From: Aotearoamyces nothofagi
Taxonomy: Eukaryota > Ascomycota > Leotiomycetes > Leotiales > Tympanidaceae
Assembly: GCA_015345905.1 (NCBI GenBank)
Contig: JADDTR010000001.1
Coordinates: forward strand, 496,001-560,000
Direction of reading: 5' to 3'
Length of the DNA: 64,000 nt
Position numbers and translations under genes: made by a program. Below, piece after piece: positions 23,823-34,667 of this stretch; positions within the stretch are counted from its first letter, which is position 1, and every line of letters starts with the position of its first letter. Under the pieces are notes generated by a model that did not search any database, was not told where the DNA came from, and saw only the letters and a program-made list of their open reading frames with translations.

Positions 23823-24742
23823 AGGCCTTGATCCGGATCTCTCGGCTCCAGTCAGCCGAGGGGTGTTTCAGCAACGGAGCACCTTCTATCCCTTCACCGT
23901 GCCCGGGCAACCTCCCATCGGAACACCAGCATCGGCATTCCCCCCCCCACACCACACAACAAACCACTCATTCCCGCCATCGATATATCGCGATGGTGAC
24001 GTAAATCAAAAAAATTTATCCCCGTACTAGCAGATTTGCCCTCGCGGGCTGTATAGGATTGGATTGGACATCCCGGAGTGCCAAACGATAGGTAAGCAGC
24101 CGCGCCGAGGAGGAGAAGAAGGTCTTATTTTTATTTATTTTGCTGTCGAACCCTGGCGTGTGACGTGTTTATTTTTATTTTTATTTTTTGGATAAGAGAA
24201 GGATGAAAGGATACCGGGATACCGATATCATATATGGGGACATGTGAGCACGGGCGGCTACCGTTTATCGAACTCGTGTCGGGTGTGTGTGTGTGGGTGG
24301 CAATTTTTTTTTTTTTTTTTTTTGGATATGTCGGATTACGAGGCATGAAATAAAGAGAGATATATATAGCAAGCATATAGCGGCGCAAAAAATTTGATCG
24401 AGGCAAAGACGGTTGCAGCTCTCGCGGGTCCCGCGCGTGCGTGTGTGGTTGCGATTCGGAACATGGGCAAACGTGAACGGCACTGGACTCCAGACGTGGA
24501 AATGGCATGGTTCTTCATTGCTACGCTGCGTGGCGTTGCTTGCATATGCTGTAGATGGTGACTCGCTCTCTCCCCCCCCCCCAGTGAGCACGACTTTGGG
24601 GGACCAGACAGAACCCAAACGCCGTATCCCCCCCGTGCCCTCGCAAACTCCGCTGACAGTATTACACCCGCCCCTCTCGCTCGTCCCAAAAACCCGACCG
24701 TTCCAGCCGCCGGGATCCGGCGACACGGCATGCCGCCGCCCA
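23823..24742. other. Convergent 3' intergenic region with homopolymer runs
   Basis: This is the space between the 3' ends of the zinc-cluster and primase genes. It has TTTATTTTTATTTT tracts near 24125-24190, a GT run at about 24281-24296 and a poly-T run at about 24305-24323. No gene is supported. Confidence 0.5.
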
Positions 24743-26498
24743 TCACTCCCCAGCCTCCATCTTGTCGCCGCCGTCCTGCGTCGTCGGCAGGGCCGCTGCG
24801 GCCCTGCCGAGGTTCTTCAGCAGGTACGAGCGCTTGAAGTACTCGTTCGGGTGCACGAGCGTCTCGAGCTGCGCAGACGTCCACGTGCCGTCGTCCTTGA
24901 CCTTCTTGATCTCGCGGGCGTGGACGTAGTCGAATACGCTGTTTCGGGGGGGGTGGTGGTTAGCATATGCTAGCGTGGGGATGGGGATGGGGATGGGAGG
25001 GATAGCATACCGGTTGCAAGCCATGTGGAACTTTTGCTTGTCCTTGTCCTCTTTGACGCCTCGTAGCACGGACTGGTCTGTGACTCCGGTTGTTTGAAGG
25101 AGAGCTGTGAGGTTCTCGAGACTGAAATGGCGGTACGGACAGCCGTGTGCTTCGCCTGGTCCGGGGGGGTGCTCTGTCAATATCTTCTGGCAGCTGTAGG
25201 GGCTGTAGCCATTGCCCCTCCTATTGCTATCCCCGCCAACATCTCCGTACGCATGCCGAACATTGTATCGGTATTCCTTGTTGAATACGTCGTCGGTAAC
25301 CTTGCTGAAACCCTGCCGCCAGAAGATAAGACATTCGTCAAGTGAGAGTCCAATGCCTTTGAGGAATAGCGTGTATTGGAGTCGTCCGTAGTGCTTGAGA
25401 TGATGGTCGCGGCGCAGAGATTTGTGGAGGTGTTGCATGCAGAGTGGGAAAGAGGCAGAGAGCGAGTCGATGTTTCGGGCTGATATATCAGCTCCCGGGA
25501 GGTCGGAAGAAGTTGACGAGTAATTAGCATCTGGTGTAGTGAAATTCTGGGAAAGATGTGTAAGGATTGGCGTTAGACGATCGTCTTCGTCGAGGCGAGG
25601 AAGGGCGCGAGATGTGAGCTGTAAGTTGTCATAGAACGTTAGACTATATTAAGAGACATATAAATGCAGAGGGGACGAGGACTTTACCTCTAGTGCTTTG
25701 TCTAGCCGAGCTGTGAACTCTGCTACGACCATACTGAGCTGCTCCCTCCCAGGAACGTATGCTTTTCCAGCTTTCAGGAAAACTCGCCTCGATTCTACAA
25801 GTTCTGGAACTCTCTCCCAATCGACCTTAAACCAACTCTCCTCCTCTATCCTCTTCACAAACCCCCCGCCTGAAGCCATCAACTCTGGTCCTAATTCCCT
25901 TCTCTCGCTTTCGCTCACCGTCTCCCAATCAAAATTTAAGCTCTCTACAAATGCCTGCCTCTCTCTCAAATCATCAGCCTGAAACCTTAACCTGAATAGC
26001 ATAGTTTCCACACGCGAGAATCGCCGCCGGAGATCTTCGGTCGAGGCAAAAGCGAGACGGAGGATGAAATGGCTGTAGTGGTCTTTTTGCCGTTCGAGGT
26101 CAAGACCGGAAGATGAAGAGGTAGATGCGGATAGAGGGAGATATTTGTCCAGAATTGGTTTCATGTGAGCTGCTGTCTCGGCAGGAGCCTTGTTACGAAA
26201 GGAGCATGCTTCGAGCTCGGCGAGGACTGTATTTTCCCTTGATCAGCACAATTTCCTTGCTATACCACCTCCAATGCCACGGAGTAGCGCATGTTGCCGT
26301 GAACTAACCTCGCAATCGATCGATAGCCCATTGTTCGAATTGCTCGAGCGTGATGTCCGCCGTCGGGGGGACAGAGTAGAAGTTTAGACGGTGGGGATAT
26401 TGTAATTTCTCATACGCTGGAGTGGCAAATTGTTTCTTGCGGTAGTCGAGGGCACTTCTCCGCTTGGGGTCGATGCGGGAGAATTCTTGCCGTATCAT
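24743..26498 (-). CDS. PRI2: DNA primase large subunit (p58)
   Basis: Regulatory, iron-sulfur subunit of the DNA polymerase alpha-primase complex, needed to make RNA primers in nuclear DNA replication. Minus-strand exons are 26498..26309, 26226..25688, 25618..25011 and 24938..24743, giving 510 residues; introns are 82, 69 and 72 nt. The C-terminal 4Fe-4S domain shows all four ligands at about C303 (FPLCMQ), C386 (YSCQKI), C403 (HGCPYRHF) and C444 (HMACNR). Spacings of 83, 17 and 41 match the yeast Pri2 cysteines closely. HLKHYGRLQYTLFLKGIGL is highly conserved in the family. The last intron is divisible by three and stop-free, so unspliced reading hides it; removing it joins CNR to VFDYVHAREI. 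The C-terminal tail is Ala-rich. Confidence 0.96.
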
Positions 26499-28740
26499 TT
26501 TTAGGTGATTGTGGTGGATTGAGAAGTTGTTGCAGTTGTACTCTTAATCTATGGGGAAAGTCGCGTTTTGGTGGACGCGTTAGACGCGTTGGATTGATTG
26601 CTGACCACGTCCAATTTAGCGCAACCGTGCAGCCTCAGCCTCGCCAAAATGTTCCTGTATCCCTCATCTATAATATACTGTCGCATTTGTGGATCACCTA
26701 GCCGAATTTAAGCGATTGGTTATAAAAGTGCGGGTCACGGGATGCAAATCACCCTTATTCCCCTTATTCCCGCCTGCCACTCCTGACCTCGCTTCGAGGT
26801 CACGGCAAAATCCAAGGGCCCCGGAGCCTGCGCAGGGCCGACCTGTAGGATTTTAGCGTAGCGGCCGTTTACCTCGTGGAATTCATATGTCTATTCGTCA
26901 GCTGCCCCTTCCAGATGTTCTTTTGATTTTAAGAAATCCAACCTGATTAACAGTCAGTCGAATATTATTACAGTGCATCTCTACCCTTCGGCACTCTTGT
27001 TGGCCGTAGCTCGCACGGCGAGTGCTGGCAATGCCGAGTACTGAGTAGGAATTTATGAAGTATATCTTAAGGCTTTTGTCAGTAGTATCTTTCAGCAGCA
27101 TGATATCGACTCTGGGCATGCTATTATATCCTAAACTACACGTGTTCTGCTGGCCCTCATGCCATCTTCGGACTTCAATGTCGCAATCCATCCACCAGGC
27201 CTGTCCCGATACTCTACAGTTACAATTTAAACTAGAAACAACGGCCATGATAGTGATTGAAGATGTGGAGACATATCAGATTTATAACAGCGTCAATGAT
27301 TAAGAGCAGTCGGAAGCATCTCGCACAGAATGTGGAAAGGATGATTGACTGTACGTGGGAAGACGAGGTGGAAATCGATTTAGAATACGCCGGCGGAGAT
27401 GGTGAAGATTACCAGCAAGTTCCAAACATGGAGAAAGCCTGGGAGATTGCGGCCTACTAAAAACTGCTATCAGAAATTTGTTCCACCCTCAACCATATCA
27501 GCTGCTGTGCCAGGGCTTCGTAGAGATATGCTCGCTTTCACCAACACGATTGCAAAAATAATGGATTACCTACGCTATGTCAATATCATGACACAAGATC
27601 TGATGAATAGAAGAGACTATGCTACCAAACACCGTACGGGTATTGAGTTGTCTTTAGGGATCATTGACGCGTATTTGGAGAATGAACCTGCGCTTTGCGT
27701 TCTATATCAAATGGTTTAGGGCTGAGCCTCAAGTGTCTTGCAATCAAACCCCTATCGATTGCAACTACGTTGATGGAAGATCTGGTGGCAGAGCCGATCT
27801 TGGACAAGCTAGAACCTTTCCCTGCTATGACGAGATTCCCTCGGATCATATAACATCGTTTGAAAGGCCTTGTAATATGAGAAGTACGATATCAAAGATG
27901 GAGATAATTACTTTTTGACCCTAAAGAGCATATCTGCTGAAGCTAGGATACGCCAGAAGCCATTACTAGGAAGTTTCTCGCCATTGTGGAAAAGAAAAGC
28001 TTGGGTGGTGTGCTAGTACCGGAGGCTTGGAGATGTATAAGACTGGAATAGTATTGACGGATGGTGTTTAAGGGATATCAAAGGTTACTAATGGTGGTCC
28101 TAAGGAGTTAGGAGACCGGGGTGGGCGGTCAGCTCCCACCTCGAACCCTTGGGAACTCTACACTTACAGATGAAAGATCAATTATAATGGCACACACTAC
28201 CTTCCCACCTCGACTTCGTTTCTGGAAAGGTTCTTCAACTTCATCTTCCACTGTATCGGTATTTTTCAGAGGGACGAGAAAACATGCGGCGTTAGATGCC
28301 ATGCCATCATCCTCTTCCACAAGCGGTCGATATTGGGGCGTCCGCCGCCCGGGATTTTGATTCCAGGACATTAGTCCCTGTTTGTGGCATTTTACAATTG
28401 AACCACGATTAAGGTTGGCGAGCTGCATCTTCGGGATCAGATCCCGGTACAAGTATGTGGGATCCCGCTCATTTTCTGTTGGACTGGGCAATAAGGGAAG
28501 GCCGTCGCCATTTGAGGGTCACTGTGGGGCTTATCGCCAGTTGCCCGCATCTTATCGGCTTATCAACTGCGGGATTGATAACAGTCAGTCAAGAAATGAT
28601 TACAACCCCGCCAAGGCCATTCATATTCATGCCAGATTATAAATGGTAATGGCCTTCTAGTTATCCCACCTCATTTAAAGATATAATGACTGTCGCACGC
28701 CAATAGATTCTGAAGCTTTTGTTGTCAATCATTCTTAATT
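26499..28740. other. Intergenic, 2.2 kb, including a degraded coding-like stretch
   Basis: The left half is the primase promoter side and unremarkable AT-rich sequence. The stretch at 27257-28060 is treated separately. The rest, including 28120-28640, has short open frames on both strands without recognisable domains. Confidence 0.4.
27257..28060 (+). pseudogene. Degraded coding-like sequence of unknown family
   Basis: Plus-strand frames show protein-like composition in pieces (for example MIDCTWEDEVEIDLEYAGG and ELSLGIIDAYLENEPAL) but no continuous frame or plausible set of introns joins them. It looks like an old broken gene or element copy. I cannot name the family. It lies about 0.7 kb upstream of the proline dehydrogenase gene. 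Confidence 0.3.
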
Positions 28741-30264
28741 ATGAAGACATTACATATCCTTCCAACCAGCCGCCGCAAGGCTGTTACAGTATGCCTCTTC
28801 CTCCAACCTCGATTCCTTGCTCTACACCGCTCGTCGAGTCGAGCTCAATCCAATATTTCTTCGACAACTAGCAATGAGACGAAACGAGTAACTCATCCAA
28901 ATTCATATATCAAGGATGCATCACCGCCACTCTCAATAATGCCATCACGCCTTCTGCTCCGATCACTTATGATTACCTCCATACTTTCATCACCACGCTT
29001 GCTGGACATATGTTTGCCTCTCATGGGTAGAATTGCATATACCAAGTATTGGCTGTTCAACCCTGACAAGAACCCAGTATTGCACAAAATAGTGAGAGTA
29101 ATGTTTTATGATCACTTTTGCGCAGGCGAAAGTGAAATTGAAGTTCGGAGTACAGTTGCGACGATGAAGAGCATAGGGTTCAACGGTGTAATTTTGGGCT
29201 ATGGCAAGGAAATTACTACCGAGTCTTCGCCAGATAAAGACATGCCAATACCAGGCTCTTCCACCCAAACAGGGCCAACTGATTGCGTGATTGATGCTTG
29301 GAGAAATGGGAACCTACGCAGCCTGCAAATGATTGGAAGCAATGACTATCTGGCTATTAAGTAAGCTCCTTTGCCTAAATATCAACACAGTTATGTCATG
29401 AGTTTGTGAAGCTAACAGTAATGGCTGCAAAGATTTACAGGTGCAGGTTTCGACGTAACGGAAGCTCTATCTGGAGGTAGAGCACCGCCTCCTAAATTCT
29501 GGCAGGCAATAACTGACATCGCCGAGATGGCGGAGAAACGGGACATCAAAATATGGATTGATGCCGAGCAACAGGTGCTGCAGGATTCTATTGATGCTTG
29601 GACTATTGAGCTCATGAGGAAATACAATCGAAATGGGACTGCTCGAATTTATACTACCTTTCAAGCATACCTGAAGTCTACTCCATCAAGGATTGCGCAA
29701 CATCTGAAATTGGCAAAGGCTGAGGACTGGGTTCTTGGAATCAAACTCGTTCGTGGGGCATACATTATGTCTGAGCCACGTCACTTAATCCACGACACAA
29801 AGGCGGACACCGATGCCGCATACGACTCCATTGTTCAGAGCCTTCTTACAAAGACATTCCCGAACGTGGAAAGTGAACAGATCCCTCAAGTCCAGCTTAT
29901 GGTTGCATCTCACAACGAGGAGAGTATAAAGAAGGCTTATGCACTTTACCGATCCCGAATCTTGAACGGGGAGCCAACTATCCAGATAGAATTCGGCCAG
30001 CTACAGGGAATGGCCGATGAAGTCAGCTGTGGCATCATTCAGTTGGGCCAGATGGTGTCTGCCGAGAAAGATTTACAACATAAAGAGGGATTGGTTCCCA
30101 GGGGGTACAAGTGTCTCTGCTGGGGTACCACTCAAGAATGCATGCAGTTTTTGGTGCGTCGAGCGATTGAGAACAAGGGGGCGGTTGGAAGGACAAACGA
30201 TAACAAGGCTGGATTGAAAAAGGAGCTGCGGCGTCGTATAAAGACATATTCCTTACAAAAGTAG
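28741..30264 (+). CDS. Proline dehydrogenase (proline oxidase), mitochondrial
   Basis: FAD enzyme of the mitochondrial inner membrane that oxidises L-proline to pyrroline-5-carboxylate (P5C), the first step of proline catabolism (yeast Put1, Aspergillus PrnD). Exons are 28741..29360 and 29433..30264 (72-nt intron ending CTGCAAAG), giving 483 residues. The N-terminus is basic and Ser-rich (TSRRKAVTVC...HRSSSRAQ), fitting a mitochondrial presequence. The barrel motifs are present: KFTGAGFDVTEAL, IWIDAEQQ, YTTFQAYLK, GIKLVRGAYI, VASHNEESI, EFGQLQGMAD and the substrate-binding arginine pair in LVRRAIENKGAVGRT. The ATG at 28741 gives a full-length protein. It is followed on the same strand by a P5C reductase gene 578 bp downstream, not by the usual prn-cluster partners. 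Confidence 0.95.
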
Positions 30265-30842
30265 AGTCCTATATATGAACACAGAATTGATCATCTGAGA
30301 TCAACTTTTCTAAGCCCAACTTCTATTATGACCCTGTATCGCATGCATTCCCACCGGTATCGGAGCTGCCCGCCCCATTATCGATATATACACCACACCG
30401 CTGGATGAAAAAGCTACATTTACAGGCGAGTATTTGTTTATTTAGAACTAAAGCCTCGAGGCAATATATCTTTTACGCATGTACGTGTCTTTGCCGGTTT
30501 GGAGAAAAGCAATCCACCAGTGAGATAAATGGTTGGCATGCCCGGGATCAGCATCCGAGCGAGGGGGGCCTTAATTGGCTATATGCCGGCCGCACGATGA
30601 GGTGCTCGGCAATCCAGCCCGACGTATTCACGTCATCGCCGTTTCTCTAAAGCTAGATATCTAATATACTCAAGGCCTATATGCATTGCGATTAAGTTAA
30701 ACTTTGCATAGGGTATATTCCATAAAGTCACCTAATTGGATTTAGCGCCGAAGTGCTACTTGGCCGGGTCGCTACTTCGAGATTATCTTGCTTGAGAGAC
30801 CCGCATACCCACTGTAAAGAAGATATTGCACGCCCTGAAACA
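30265..30842. other. Intergenic between proline dehydrogenase and P5C reductase genes
   Basis: 578 bp that hold the 3' UTR of the first gene and presumably the promoter of the second. Several in-frame codons precede the chosen reductase start, but the upstream extension begins without an ATG. No gene is supported. Confidence 0.4.
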
Positions 30843-31796
30843 ATGGCAGGAACAAAAGATTCCTCTCACGATGGTGGGCAGACACTTGCGGTTATCGGCT
30901 GTGGTAAGTGTTTCCGTGTTTCCGGAAGGCTTGAGCTGACTCACGACGAAGGTACAATGGGATCCGTCGTCCTCGCCGGCGTTCTCGATTCCAGTGCAAA
31001 GTTGTGGCAGTCAGGAAAACAGGAGGCTCCAATCTCGCATTTCATTGCCTGTGTACAGACCAAGGCATCTGCTGAAAGACTGGAATCGACGTTCCAGCAT
31101 CATGCTGAGCGGATGGAGATTCTATATTCAAACAACATGCAGGGATTCAGTAAAGCCGATGTCGTCCTGTTGGCGTGCAAGCCATACATGGCAGAATCAA
31201 TTCTGATTGAACCCGGCGTAAGAGATGCCCTTAAGGGCAAACTGCTCATCAGTATTCTTGCTGGCATGACAACGGCCTCGTTACAAACTTATATCAATCG
31301 TAATTCGATACTAAAGCTCGACAAGCCCCCCCTCGTTATCTTGAGAGCAATGCCAAATATGGCCGCACTTGTCGGTCAATCAATGACCATCATAACCCCA
31401 GCCGCACCCGGGACGCCGCCGCGGTTTGCAGAGATGGCAAACTGGATCTTCAGTCAGGTTGGCATAGTTCGGCCTGTGTCCGACAAACTCTTTGATGTCG
31501 GCGGCGTTCTTGCAGGTGCTACAGCGGCTTTCATGACAGTCGCATTTGATGGGATCCTCGACGGTACGGTTGCAGGTGGTATGAAACGAGCGGATGCAAC
31601 TGAGATACTGGCACAGTCGCTCCTCGGATTGGCAAAGCTCATCTCTGGGGGAGAGCATCCTGCAGTTCTACGGGAGAAGATCTCGTCGCCGCGTGGCACT
31701 ACGATTCAGGGCCTATTGGCATTAGAGGCCGCGGGAGTAAGATCTGCGTATAGCACAGCTATGCTAAATGCTACTAACCGTGCAAAGAACATGTGA
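30843..31796 (+). CDS. Pyrroline-5-carboxylate reductase family protein, divergent
   Basis: NAD(P)H-dependent reductase of the ProC family, which normally reduces P5C to proline in the cytosol. Exons are 30843..30903 and 30952..31796, giving 301 residues; the 48-nt intron is stop-free and divisible by three. Splicing yields the dinucleotide-binding VIGCGTMGSVVLAGVL. Further motifs are VVLLACKP, LLISILAGMTT and LRAMPNMAALVGQSMT. The C-terminal dimerisation region is recognisable (FDGILDGTVAGGMKRADA, GGEHPAVLREKISSP), but the substrate loop usually written SGSGPA reads AGATAA here, and TSPGGTT reads SSPRGTT. This suggests a paralogue with altered substrate preference and not the housekeeping Pro3 enzyme (inference). 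The ATG at 30843 fits the usual short N-terminus of the family. Confidence 0.92.
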   Translation: MAGTKDSSHDGGQTLAVIGCGKCFRVSGRLELTHDEGTMGSVVLAGVLDSSAKLWQSGKQEAPISHFIACVQTKASAERLESTFQHHAERMEILYSNNMQGFSKADVVLLACKPYMAESILIEPGVRDALKGKLLISILAGMTTASLQTYINRNSILKLDKPPLVILRAMPNMAALVGQSMTIITPAAPGTPPRFAEMANWIFSQVGIVRPVSDKLFDVGGVLAGATAAFMTVAFDGILDGTVAGGMKRADATEILAQSLLGLAKLISGGEHPAVLREKISSPRGTTIQGLLALEAAGVRSAYSTAMLNATNRAKNM

Positions 31797-32271
31797 CGCA
31801 GATCTCTGCTTGTTAGCAAGACTCGTCCAAAGTCTTGCTATATCTTTTAGTATGGCCTGCTGCTAGCGAGAATAACCCTCAAGATTCTCTTTCTTTATCT
31901 CTAGATTCAGATTACAATATCAAATTATCACAATGTGTATCGATGTGTCACGTGCTGTATTTGGCACTCCTAGCCCCCTCGCTCTAAGGCATCTATGTAT
32001 AGAAGATCACCGTTTAACAACTCCAAAACGAAAACTGTGAGCAGTGATTGCATGTGATGAATCACACCATACTATCTTCATACGAGAAACCTAGTCCCAA
32101 ACACCATCATTGCCTCGTTTCCTAATCACAACATGAAATGAGAACCGCTATGCATGCCTCCCTCAATTTCCAAGCCAAGCCGCCGAGAGTCAGAACAGAG
32201 CAGATGTCCTTACCAGAAATATTTTTTATCGAATCCGTTTCAAGTACATGAACATGAGCAGAATTTCATCT
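31797..32271. other. Convergent 3' intergenic region
   Basis: 475 bp between the reductase and CCR4 stop codons. A CACGTG E-box lies at about 31949-31954. No gene is seen. Confidence 0.4.
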
Positions 32272-34667
32272 TTAATTTCTTCGGTCACGCTGTGGACCAA
32301 AATCAGGTTCCGGGTGTGTCTTTTTTTCTTTTCGTCCTTTGATAGTGAACTCGGCACATAACGCTAGATGATCACTAGGGAAATGGTAATTTGGGAAGCC
32401 AGGTACGCGCTTCATGTACTCTGGATCGACTGCCCCTAAAAGTGCCGTGACCTCGAGTGTGTTGGTAGAGTACCAGATGTACTCTAGAATACCAGTGTAC
32501 CCTGGTGTGTAATTCGTCCATACGAGAGCTTCGGGCGAGCCATTAAGATTGGCATATGACGAGCGTAAAGAGAAAGGGTGCTGGATCCCGTCACGAGTGA
32601 GGTTGCCGTACTGGTGGCTCCCGAAGTCGGGGTGGTCTCCTCGCAACGAGCCATGAGAGAGGAGCTCGTATACACCAGAGTCAGGGGTAGAATTAAAATC
32701 GCCACAGATAAGCAGTGGTATCTGGGTGCTGCTAGTGTACTCCATAGAGGGAGCGGGTTCTGGAGGAGGCTCACCAGGCCTTTCACCGGCTTCATCACTC
32801 TGTTCCGATAGAGAGTATGTCTTTTTGTCCTTGCAAGCAGGCCATCTTGCGTACTTCTCGGCAAATTTCGTGATATGCTCCATAAAGATGGCAGTTTGGA
32901 CAACCTTGACATCCGCGTATGCAGGATCGTGGAACATGTGAAGATTGGCAACTATTAGCCTTCCTCCAGTGAGACGATTCTCCAAAAATGTCACCACCGC
33001 GATGTGGTCCCTTGGCATTACCCGGTTGAAGATATCATGCTGGTGCTTCATGTCAGGGCGGTTAATAGCGATATTCGTAAAATCGATCATCTGCTTATCA
33101 AGCAAGATATATTTGCTCCCTTTGTAGAAAGTAGCACAGCCATCAACGGCCCGCGCATCTTTCTCCGTCATAGTTCGCGCTCGAGTCTTGGGCCAGAAAA
33201 CACCTTTGTAATCTGTATACGCCAATTTCATGCTGAAATACTCTTTAAAGCTGTCACCATCAACTTCCTGGAGACAAATAATGTCGGCTTCAGATGCTTG
33301 AATCTCCTGCAAGATCAGTTCTTTGCGGTATTCCCAATTTAGAGCAGCGCTCGCGACATAACCATACTGCTGCTCGGTAGCATATCTGTCGCAGAGTATA
33401 TTATATGAAAATACCTTCAAGCCTTCTTGCGAGGAAGATACAGGCGCGCCGTCTTGAAGGTCGAGCATGACTCTTTCGGCTGGAGGAAGTGGAACTGTAG
33501 TAACAAATTAGTACGATAGATAATAAGGTTCATATGGACATATAATGACTTACCAGGAGCTTGTTCTAGAAGGTGATGAATAAGGGCTTTGCTCCCATTT
33601 TCCATGACTTCCTGCTTCATGCCAGCATCTAGAGGATTCCCCTCAATTCCAAGCATGTCTAGCTGATATAGCGATCCAAGCTCATTAGGGAGAGTACGCA
33701 GATTATTATTGAAGAGTAAGAGTTGTTTGAGATCAGTGCACATTCCTAGCTCGGGCGGTAGGGTTGTCAATGCATTATTGGACGCATCCAAGTACCTGAG
33801 ACCCCTTAAGTTACCAATTGCAGGCGGCAATTCAGTTATTCTGTTCGACGCCACATAAAGCTCGTTCAAGAACATATACGCGAACAATGGCTGGGTAAGA
33901 ACTCGGAGACCCTGGCCACTCATGTCCATACTATGCCAATCTTGTCGTTTGATGGGTCCATTTAGGTTGGAAATTCTTCCTCGATCTTCTGTCTCTCCTT
34001 CTTGCGCCGAGTTGAGTACTAGGTTGGTAGCAGTGATCTCCGAAGTTATGCTTCGATTCTCGTGACCCTTTGTCCTGGCATAATGATTCGGTTGATGATT
34101 CTCAACCATTGAAGCATGAGCCCTTTCGGTTTCTTTATGTAGCTTAAGTTGTTCCCCCCAGTGTTCAGTAATCGGCTGTGCTTGACCTCCTCGCGTTGTT
34201 GCCGAATGTCCATTTTGAAGGGAATTCGGGGTAAAGTTTGGGGTCGCATTGGATATTATGCCAGATGAATAGCTCGTGTGGTGGGCAATAGTAGCTCCAT
34301 TCCCAGTGTGCGGAGTATGATCTTGCTGGATGTTCTGATGGTGTTGAGTATGAGGCTGCTGTTGATGTGTATTTTGGAAAGTATTATACATCATGGGTAT
34401 GCCCCGGCCACCTTGAGCGCCATTAATCCGGCTATGCTGCCCTTGCTGGTGACTTTGGCTAAACATGCCGTAGAGATTCTGGGCAGGTGAATTCGGATCA
34501 GGGGAGCGGGATGGAGATGGTGTGTCGGTGCTGAATGCTGAACGAATGTTATTCGGTGGAGAGACGCCCCGAGCTACGTGTCGCGGATGATGTTGTTGCT
34601 GTGGGTTCTGAGGATAATAGTAACTCCCCGCGCTCTGCTGCTGCGCAAACCTGTAACCATCAGCCAT
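32272..34667 (-). CDS. CCR4: CCR4 poly(A)-specific exoribonuclease (CCR4-NOT complex)
   Basis: Catalytic deadenylase subunit of the CCR4-NOT complex; it shortens mRNA poly(A) tails in the cytoplasm and takes part in transcription control. Minus-strand exons are 34667..33554 and 33494..32272 (59-nt intron), giving 778 residues. The N-terminal 250 residues are Gln-, Ser- and Pro-rich and probably disordered. Leucine-rich repeats follow (about 258-352; LRYLDASNNALTTLPPELG and similar), which bind the NOT1/CAF1 side of the complex in yeast. The C-terminal endonuclease/exonuclease/phosphatase domain starts at KVFSYNILCDRYAT and carries catalytic residues in LQEVDGDSF, RDHIAVV, NLHMFHDP, LICGDFNSTPDS and HFPSDHLAL. 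The length is normal for filamentous fungi. Confidence 0.97.
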
